Virus record (IMG/VR): IMGVR_UViG_3300047157_000243
Coordinates: 1 to 64,000 of that record
DNA: 64,000 bases
Source: a virus
Strand: one strand, 5' to 3'
The notes under the pieces were generated by a model. The model was not told the origin of the DNA. It ran no database searches and saw only the letters and a program-made list of their open reading frames with translations. The position numbers and the translations under genes are program-made. This document shows positions 58,865 to 64,000 of the stretch, one piece after another (position 1 is the first letter of the stretch; the number at the start of each line of letters is the position of its first letter).

Positions 58865-58894
58865 AAAGCCCGCTTTTTAATAGCGGGCTTTTTA
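58865..58894. terminator. Strong, possibly bidirectional terminator
   Basis: GCCCGCT (58868-58874) and AGCGGGC (58882-58888), GC-rich 7-bp stem flanked by A3 before and TTTTTATT after. It ends the plus-strand operon and could also end a minus-strand transcript from about 59029. Confidence 0.85.
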
Positions 58895-59190
58895 TTGGTC
58901 ATAATATAAAATTTGTTTGTTATGATAAGCTGTCCCCACCTTTCTCCCATTTGATATTCATGACCTTCCCAAACCATACGTTTATATATGTTTATTATTT
59001 TCTTGTTTATGAAAATTATATATAAACACAAAGTTATAAACATTTTTCAGTATTACACAAACCTTTATTGTAAAGGCTAATATGTATAAAAATGATATTA
59101 ATTTTTTATAAACAATAATCATTGCAAAATATAATGTTTTTTAAATTTTTGAGTATATTTATATGAAAAGTTACATTAAAAAGGTTTATT
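58895..59190. other. Intergenic region, possibly holding a small minus-strand transcript
   Basis: About 300 bp without an accepted gene. On the minus strand TTTG (59058-59061), 21 nt, TAACTTTG (59029-59036) resembles an early-type promoter. A frame MVWEGHEYQMGERWGQLI begins near 58979 in locally GC-richer DNA but runs into the terminator stem. A TATTTAT element for the next plus gene lies at 59156. The small frame may be a peptide or part of an RNA. Confidence 0.35.
59156..59162 (+). promoter_or_regulatory. TATTTAT element before the 605-aa gene
   Basis: Context GTATATTTATATGAAAAG, 28 nt before the ATG at 59191. Confidence 0.45.
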
Positions 59191-61008
59191 ATGGCCGACA
59201 TGAAAGATATAAAAAACGGAGAAGAGAAAAGTAATAAAGACTTTTCTAATTTGGAAGCAGAAACTCATAAGGTTTTTGAGATGATTAAAGAGTTACTTAA
59301 ATCAACTACTGAAAAAGAAATAGAAAAGCTTGGATTTACAAAAAACAATAAAATCGCTGGAGTTTATGGTGATGGAACAACATACGGAGCAGGAGTTGAA
59401 GAGGATGAATATAATGTCATCGTAACGTCAAGGCCTAGAAAGTTCAATAGTTCCAAAAATATGAGCCATGGATATGGGAATGGAACTTTTGAAAAACAAA
59501 TACTTATAGGAGCTAAAAGAGTTGAGTCTCAACTAGACTTTGAAATAAAAGGCAAAGTTCTACATGTACAATACAGAAGTCCAGAAGCTGGCTTTTTTAG
59601 AGGAGTTGAAGATGACGGTAGTACATTTATGGTAAGAAAAACAATAACAGTTCCATTAAAAGATGCTAAAAAAGCTCTAAAAGAAGATTTAGAAGACGCA
59701 GCAAGAAAAGAGGTGGGATATTTAACTCACACAAAATTAGGAGTAGAAGATAGGTTAGATGCCAGTACTACATCAATAGTTGAAAATTTAGATATGAAAA
59801 AACTAACACTTAAAAGCTTGTTTAAGGACGAGCTAGACTTTGAAACAAAAGAAGTCAATGAAGGATATGAAAAGCTTCCAGATGGAGAAGAAAACATAAA
59901 TGCATTTAAAAAACTTAACAAAGTTGAACTTCCAAACTCAAGTGATAGATTCTTGCTTTTTGATGACGAAGAACAATGCGAGGAATTAATCAAAGAATTA
60001 AACCTTGAAGAAGATGAAGAATTCAAAGAAAAACTTAAAGATGAATATGGAGTAGAAGATGGAAAGGTTTCCAAATTAACTCCTGCTGAAAAGACAGATT
60101 TTTTTAACTCACTAAAAAAAGAAGCAGAAAACTTAGAAGAAAACTTAGAAGAAATATCAATGTCAGGACCTTCCGTTGCAGGTGTTCAAGTTGGAGCTGG
60201 AGGTTATTTGCCAAAATTAGTTGCTTTAAGCAAAAAGAAGTTTTCTAAAGTCGGAGCCCCTTACAGCATCCCGGCTAATGACCCTATATATCAAGAGGCA
60301 GATGCTTTAAGTGAGTCTAAAAAAGCTTTTAAAAAGTCTTTTCAAAAAACAGCATATGCTAAAGGTCAAAAATCAAGACCTAAAGTTGATAAGAATTATA
60401 ATGTAATTCCTGAAACTAAAAACACTAACGCTAGTAAGCCTTATACTCAAGTGGTAAAAATAGACCCAAATACTCATCCGCTTGGAATGCCTTTCGTAAA
60501 GCCAAACAGCAAAGAAGAGTGGGAAAGAACTAGCGGTGTTGGTAGAGACCATGACAAGATGGAAAGAATGGGATTAAAAGAAGACAATTCTAACAAAACT
60601 TCTAGATTGGTTAAGAGAAAATTTATTTCTGAATCAGAAAACAAGTCTAAAGGTATAAATAAGAGATATATTGTTACAGAAAAAACAAATCAAGAATACG
60701 AATCTGACAGATGGAATAAACTTTCAAATTTTAAAAAGTTTGAAACAATAAAAGAGGCCGAAGAAATGAATTCTGTTCTTGAAAGTATAGAAGAATATAA
60801 TGATTTTTATCAAGAAAAGTCTAACATAATTAAAGAGTCAATTGCCCCAATTTCAAAAGATACTGAAAAAACTATAGAAGTAGAAAAGCCAGGAAGCGTT
60901 TTTGGAATTACTCAAAAGTTTTACGAAAAAGATTTTTTAAATGAAAACAAGCAATTTATATTAGATTTGAATTCTATGGTTTTTGTTTCGAATCCAAATT
61001 CAAAATAA
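59191..61008 (+). CDS. Large virion-type protein with several tag/cleavage-like sites (605 aa)
   Basis: ATG at 59191. N-terminal about 200 residues have beta and helical segments (GVYGDGTTYGAGVEED, GKVLHVQYRSPEAGFFRG); the middle is very acidic and Leu/Glu-rich; the C-terminal half has DALSESKKAFKK, RKFISESENKSKG, GINKRYIVTEKTNQ and NIIKESIAP. These (L/I)xES sites match those in the tagged proteins, and the FISE.....INKRYIVTEKT segment is one I recall from marine T4-like phage structural proteins. It may be a processed virion precursor. Terminator directly downstream. Confidence 0.55.
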   Translation: MADMKDIKNGEEKSNKDFSNLEAETHKVFEMIKELLKSTTEKEIEKLGFTKNNKIAGVYGDGTTYGAGVEEDEYNVIVTSRPRKFNSSKNMSHGYGNGTFEKQILIGAKRVESQLDFEIKGKVLHVQYRSPEAGFFRGVEDDGSTFMVRKTITVPLKDAKKALKEDLEDAARKEVGYLTHTKLGVEDRLDASTTSIVENLDMKKLTLKSLFKDELDFETKEVNEGYEKLPDGEENINAFKKLNKVELPNSSDRFLLFDDEEQCEELIKELNLEEDEEFKEKLKDEYGVEDGKVSKLTPAEKTDFFNSLKKEAENLEENLEEISMSGPSVAGVQVGAGGYLPKLVALSKKKFSKVGAPYSIPANDPIYQEADALSESKKAFKKSFQKTAYAKGQKSRPKVDKNYNVIPETKNTNASKPYTQVVKIDPNTHPLGMPFVKPNSKEEWERTSGVGRDHDKMERMGLKEDNSNKTSRLVKRKFISESENKSKGINKRYIVTEKTNQEYESDRWNKLSNFKKFETIKEAEEMNSVLESIEEYNDFYQEKSNIIKESIAPISKDTEKTIEVEKPGSVFGITQKFYEKDFLNENKQFILDLNSMVFVSNPNSK

Positions 61009-61030
61009 GACTTCTAAACGAATTACTAAA

Positions 61031-61058
61031 AAGCTTAACTAATTGTTAGGCTTTTTTT
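61031..61058 (+). terminator. Terminator after the 605-aa gene
   Basis: AAGCTTAAC (61031-61039) and GTTAGGCTT (61045-61053) form a 9-bp stem with one G-U pair, followed by a T run. Confidence 0.75.
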
Positions 61059-61067
61059 GTTTTTAAT

Positions 61068-61074
61068 TATTTAT
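61068..61074 (+). promoter_or_regulatory. TATTTAT element and TATATTGC box before the AT-hook gene
   Basis: TATTTAT at 61068-61074, 45 nt before the ATG at 61120; a TATATTGC -7-like box lies at 61092-61099 without a TTG at 20 nt. The gene may have both an early-type and a late-type signal. Confidence 0.35.
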
Positions 61075-61119
61075 TTTTAGTAAATATTCCTTATATTGCA
61101 TATTAATAAAACAATTTTT

Positions 61120-61629
61120 ATGAAAATAACAAACATTACAAAAGACTCATCTAAGTTATCACAACAGCTCAGATTACCACTTAGAAAAAGAGGTGGTTTA
61201 AATTTCACGGTAGTACTAGACCCAGGTGATTCTATTTTTTTAGAAGAAAGAAACAATAACAATGTTGTTAGAATATATGAAAAGAAAAAATTTCTATCAA
61301 TAAGCAATGAAAAACCTTCAGGTTCACAAGTGTATTACGTTGTATATACTGCAGCGGCACTCAATAGTTTAAAAGAGACTAAATCAACAAGTGTTAAAGT
61401 TGTTGTTAAAGAAGAAGATGTTTATACAGTTGAAAGTGCTAATAATATCATTTTGGAAAAAGAGTTAAGCGAGCCTGTAGAGGTAGAGGTAATTGTCCCA
61501 GAAAGTGCTTTTTCCAAACCAAAAGGAGGTAGGCCAAAAGGTGCTAAAAACAAATCTAAAAGAGGTAGGCCTAAGGCTAAAAAGTCGGTAGGAAGACCTT
61601 CTAAAAAAAGTAAAACAAAATCTAAATGA
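61120..61629 (+). CDS. DNA-binding protein with three C-terminal AT-hook-like motifs
   Basis: 169 residues from the ATG at 61120 (a longer frame from 61096 is less likely). N-terminal beta domain (GLNFTVVLDPGDSIFLEERN, NVVRIYEKKKFLSI). The C-terminal 40 residues contain GGRPKGAKNKS, KRGRPKAKK and VGRPSKKSK: three R/G-R-P cores in a Lys-rich tail, the AT-hook pattern that inserts in the minor groove of AT-rich DNA. Likely packages or organises phage DNA or alters host chromatin. Overlaps the next gene by 4 nt. Confidence 0.65.
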   Translation: MKITNITKDSSKLSQQLRLPLRKRGGLNFTVVLDPGDSIFLEERNNNNVVRIYEKKKFLSISNEKPSGSQVYYVVYTAAALNSLKETKSTSVKVVVKEEDVYTVESANNIILEKELSEPVEVEVIVPESAFSKPKGGRPKGAKNKSKRGRPKAKKSVGRPSKKSKTKSK

Positions 61630-61904
61630 TAATCAAATCTTTTCAAATCTCAAAAAGAGAGGCTGAAAAAAGATTGTCTTCTACATTACAACATAAATTA
61701 AGAGTTGTGATGAAGTGTTATACTATAAATAACTTTTCTATAAATGAAGAAAATAGTACATTTTCTTTCAATAAAACAAATAGAATAAGAGGTATAGTAA
61801 TAAAAGATAAAAACACATTTTCAGGAACGTATGACTTGTTAAAGAGCGAAGAGCCAGAATATGACATGGAATATAACTTAACAATTAACGTAGGCAATTT
61901 ATAA
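61626..61904 (+). CDS. Hypothetical protein (92 aa)
   Basis: ATG at 61626 overlapping the AT-hook gene stop. Basic N-terminal helix (ISKREAEKRLSSTLQHKLRV), then beta strands. Stop overlaps the next ATG by 1 nt. Not recognised. Confidence 0.45.
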   Translation: MIIKSFQISKREAEKRLSSTLQHKLRVVMKCYTINNFSINEENSTFSFNKTNRIRGIVIKDKNTFSGTYDLLKSEEPEYDMEYNLTINVGNL

Positions 61905-62578
61905 TGTCAAAAAAAGCCAGCAAAAGAGAGAAGCAGATAATGAAAACTATGGGCATAGATTTAGTTACAACTAAGTCTATAACTGAAATAGGTAGAATAT
62001 CTGGAACCCATAAGTATGATGTTTGGATTGGTAGAGAGGTTTCAAAAAATTTAGAGTTAATAAATCAACAAAGTGATTTTCAATTTATAATAGATTGGGC
62101 AACAAAAGATAGACCAGATATATTTTCACTAACTTTTGAGGAAGCAATGAGCTCGTCAGAGGAGTGGCACAACAATCTAAAAACAACAGGTAAGTACAGA
62201 ATTTTCGAGGAAGACAAGGATGAAAAAAGAGTCGTTTATGTCAGTAGGGATAAGAATTTCTTTTTTATGTTATTAAACGTTAATGAGCTGGATGCTGAAG
62301 GAGATATAATGCGTAACTGTATAAGTTCATACAAAAACAGAGTAATCAAAGGGCATTCGATTATAATTTCTATGAGAGACAGTAAGAATCAGCCTCACGT
62401 TACCATAGAGGTAGATGTTAGAACTAGTTCTGTAACTCAAGTTAGAGGAAAGGCAAACACCAGCCCATCTAAAGAATATATGAAAATAATAACTGAATTT
62501 GCATTACATGTTAGTGGTTTTGATGAACATTTAGATGAAGAAGTTGTAGACCTAATCAATTTAAAGTTTGAAGATTAG
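61904..62578 (+). CDS. PcfJ-like protein (224 aa)
   Basis: ATG at 61904. N-terminal helical part; from about 125 FFFMLLNVNELDAEGDIMRN, then CISSYKNRVIKGHSIIISMR, HVTIEVDVRTSSVTQVRGKAN and a final helix. The M.NC..SY...V..G...i.s.R....H.T.Ev......QvrGk.N pattern is the PcfJ-like core, here without the zinc-finger N-terminus of the 642-aa relative. Function unknown; part of an overlapping three-gene run. Confidence 0.7.
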   Translation: MSKKASKREKQIMKTMGIDLVTTKSITEIGRISGTHKYDVWIGREVSKNLELINQQSDFQFIIDWATKDRPDIFSLTFEEAMSSSEEWHNNLKTTGKYRIFEEDKDEKRVVYVSRDKNFFFMLLNVNELDAEGDIMRNCISSYKNRVIKGHSIIISMRDSKNQPHVTIEVDVRTSSVTQVRGKANTSPSKEYMKIITEFALHVSGFDEHLDEEVVDLINLKFED

Positions 62579-62601
62579 TTTTTAAGTTGTTATTTTTTTT
62601 T

Positions 62602-62609
62602 TAAATTTG
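62602..62609 (+). promoter_or_regulatory. TAAATTTG box before the PheRS gene
   Basis: TAAATTTG fits TAnnTTTG and ends 23 nt before the ATG at 62633. No TTG at 20 nt; a TTG lies at 12 nt. Overlap with this box argues against the alternative TTG start at 62612. Confidence 0.4.
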
Positions 62610-62632
62610 TTTTGAATCAAACAATTTTAATT

Positions 62633-63670
62633 ATGAGCAATAAAAACTGCAACATCACAAAATCAATAAGGGAAAAGATGGGTAGAAACATCCATAACAC
62701 CCAAAATCATCCAATTAAAATAATTAAAGATAAAATATACGAATATTTCGGTGAGTCTTTTGAAAAGTTTGATTCTTTTGAACCTAAAGTAAATGTTGTA
62801 GAAAATTTTGACAAATTACTAATACAAAAAGAACACCCAGCGAGAAGCTTGTCTGATACATATTATTTTGATGAAAACACTTGTTTAAGAACTCATACTT
62901 CAGCTCATCAAAACGAGTTATTATCTAAAGGTTGTGAAAAATTTCTTGTAACAGGAGATGTTTATAGAAAAGATGAGATAGACAGTTCTCATTATCCTGT
63001 ATTTCATCAAATGGAAGGAGTTTGTATTGTTGAAGATAATGAAAATGTTCAAGAAGAATTTAAAAACAAATTAATTGGGCTAGTTGATTATTTGTTTCCT
63101 GGGTGTGAGTATAGATTTAATGATGATTATTTTCCTTTTACAGACCCATCTCTTGAAATTGAGGTTAAGTTTAATGGAGAGTGGTTAGAGATAATGGGAG
63201 GGGGAATTGTTCAAGGTAAAATAATGGAAAACTGTGGACTCAAAAATAAGAAAGCTTGGGCTTTTGGTTTAGGGTTAGAAAGGTTGGCTATGATTTTATT
63301 TAACATACCTGATATAAGATATTTTTGGACAACAGACGAAAGATTCTTAAATCAGTTTAAGTCAGGTGAAATTGTAGATTTTAAAGAGTATTCCAAATAT
63401 CCACCTTGCTCAAAAGATGTAGCTTTTTGGCTAAATGATGAATACAATTATAATGACTTTTGTGAAATAGTTAGAGAAATGGGTGGAGATTTTGTTGAAG
63501 AAATATCTTTATTAGATAAGTTTACTAATCCAAAAACAAACAAAATCTCTCATTGTTACAGAATCACTTATCGTTCAAATGATAGAAGTTTAACAAATGA
63601 AGAAATTGACGAAGTTCAAATTAAGGTTAGAAATCTACTAAAAGAGCAAATGAAATTAGAGCTTAGATGA
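62633..63670 (+). CDS. Single-chain, mitochondrial-type phenylalanyl-tRNA synthetase
   Basis: 345 residues, ATG at 62633. A class II core: HPARSLSDTYYF, motif 2 RTHTSAHQNELL (86-93), TGDVYRKDEID, FHQMEGV (124-130), a FPFTDPSLEIEV strand, LEIMGGGIV and motif 3 GLGLERLAMIL (212-222). From about 255 a complete FDX-ACB anticodon-binding domain follows: DVAFWLNDEYNYNDF, IVREMGGDFVEEISLLDKF, SHCYRITYRSNDRSLTNEE. Bacteria normally have separate PheS and PheT, with FDX-ACB at the end of PheT. This PheS-FDX-ACB fusion is the layout of mitochondrial FARS2. No editing domain. Confidence 0.92.
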   Translation: MSNKNCNITKSIREKMGRNIHNTQNHPIKIIKDKIYEYFGESFEKFDSFEPKVNVVENFDKLLIQKEHPARSLSDTYYFDENTCLRTHTSAHQNELLSKGCEKFLVTGDVYRKDEIDSSHYPVFHQMEGVCIVEDNENVQEEFKNKLIGLVDYLFPGCEYRFNDDYFPFTDPSLEIEVKFNGEWLEIMGGGIVQGKIMENCGLKNKKAWAFGLGLERLAMILFNIPDIRYFWTTDERFLNQFKSGEIVDFKEYSKYPPCSKDVAFWLNDEYNYNDFCEIVREMGGDFVEEISLLDKFTNPKTNKISHCYRITYRSNDRSLTNEEIDEVQIKVRNLLKEQMKLELR

Positions 63671-63699
63671 CAATAGTCAAATAAGTAAACGTAACATTT

Positions 63700-63737
63700 A
63701 AAGCCTTTATCCTAATAAGTTAAAGGCTTTCTTTTTT
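63700..63737 (+). terminator. Terminator after the PheRS gene
   Basis: AAAGCCTTTA (63700-63709) and TAAAGGCTTT (63721-63730) form a 10-bp stem followed by CTTTTTT. Confidence 0.85.
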
Positions 63738-63748
63738 AAAAAAAAATA

Positions 63749-63755
63749 CTATTTA
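63749..63755 (+). promoter_or_regulatory. TATTTAT element before the last gene
   Basis: Context TACTATTTATAGATAG, 27 nt before the ATG at 63783. Confidence 0.4.
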
Positions 63756-63782
63756 TAGATAGTAATTATATACCAAATAAAT

Positions 63783-64000
63783 ATGAAATTTAAATTAAAA
63801 GAATCATTAATAAAATACAACCTTTTAAAAGAAGGGTGGATGCAAGATTTGGAAGGGCAATACGATGAAGACCTGCTGATATTTGTGGGAAGAATGCTTC
63901 AGAAAATTTATGGAAGCGAAAATATAGAAAATCACAAATTAGCTCCATGGATTGCTGAAGTTACAAAAACATTAGGAAAAGCACCTTATGACATTGACGC
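63783..64000 (+). CDS. Tagged protein, cut by the window edge
   Basis: ATG at 63783, open to the right edge (72 codons). MKFKLKESLIKYNLLKEGWM has two LKE sites in a basic amphipathic helix, as in the other tags. It continues LEGQYDEDLLIFVGRML, IYGSENIENH and APWIAEVTKTLG. Not recognised; likely another virion-type protein. Confidence 0.55.
   Translation, partial: MKFKLKESLIKYNLLKEGWMQDLEGQYDEDLLIFVGRMLQKIYGSENIENHKLAPWIAEVTKTLGKAPYDID

Noticed and set aside
58822-59043. The full 73-codon minus frame as a gene
   Set aside because: It runs through the terminator stem and its first about 20 codons are AT-rich noise; only an internal part is possibly real (reported as a finding).
1-64000. Insertion sequence, transposase or integrase
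   Set aside because: I found no transposase, no integrase or att-like duplication; the HNH gene is free-standing and not inside an intron.

Overview
This window reads as an internal piece of a large, AT-rich tailed-phage genome. Both edges cut genes, and almost all of the DNA is coding. Genes sit in short runs on both strands, with frequent 1-20 nt overlaps. The evidence for a phage is long fibre and adhesin operons, baseplate-like proteins, T4-style replication and recombination genes (RuvC-like resolvase, DnaG-type primase, Mre11/Rad50 proteins, PD-(D/E)XK nuclease, SNF2-type helicase), two different peptidoglycan hydrolases, a holin-like membrane protein and three tRNAs. Several promoters have the Bacteroidetes form TTG - 20 nt - TAnnTTTG. 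Together with a GH16 glucanase-like gene and the very low GC, this suggests a marine or aquatic Bacteroidetes (flavobacterial) host. That host call is inference.

Layout. 1-1283: partial Ala-rich coiled-coil fibre protein with 108-bp repeats. 1615-2642: small accessory genes. 2737-11263 (minus): tail/fibre operon, with four YadA-like proteins, a carboxypeptidase-regulatory-like protein and a P2 gpI-like baseplate protein. 11445-15814 (plus): four more virion proteins. 15999-21187: RuvC-like resolvase, primase, Mre11 and Rad50, the last two apparently one fused polypeptide broken by a frame change. 21184-25400: mostly minus-strand virion-type proteins carrying a shared short helical tag. 25443-29428: plus operon with the amidase endolysin and further tagged proteins. 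29506-32368: membrane protein, helicase, lipoprotein. 32476-33119: two tRNAs, then about 500 bp of GC-richer non-coding DNA with long-range complementarity (candidate structured RNAs). 33141-42737: tagged proteins, kinase-like gene, HNH, GH16, holin-like gene, tRNA-Ala, GH24 lysozyme, YqeY. 42874-45879: early-type operon with HNH-like and PcfJ-like genes. 45874-54330 (minus): second fibre/adhesin operon (LamG, DUF285 repeats, a 1164-aa YadA-like fibre). 54429-64000: tagged proteins, a C5-cytosine methyltransferase, a degenerate metallopeptidase-like protein, small membrane proteins, a 605-aa virion-type protein, an AT-hook protein, a second PcfJ-like protein, and a single-chain mitochondrial-type phenylalanyl-tRNA synthetase.

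How it works together. Two signal classes seem to divide the genes. Replication, nuclease, methylase and PcfJ-type genes tend to have the host-like TAnnTTTG or TAnnTTGC element. Virion and lysis genes on both strands have TATTTAT on the coding strand just upstream, which I propose is the phage late promoter. At least fourteen otherwise unrelated proteins carry a short amphipathic tag of the type (L/I)xES..R..KLAGI or IRKIIREAL.E. It resembles the capsid-targeting and prohead-protease-processed segments of T4-like phages, so this may be a large virion-delivered protein set.

The strongest unusual points are the single-chain PheRS, the tag system, the TATTTAT signal, the candidate RNAs next to the tRNAs, and the Mre11-Rad50 fusion. 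Several genes have single-nucleotide frame breaks, mostly in A/T runs, so indel error or homopolymer slippage has to be considered. All calls come from reading the sequence; no database search was run.
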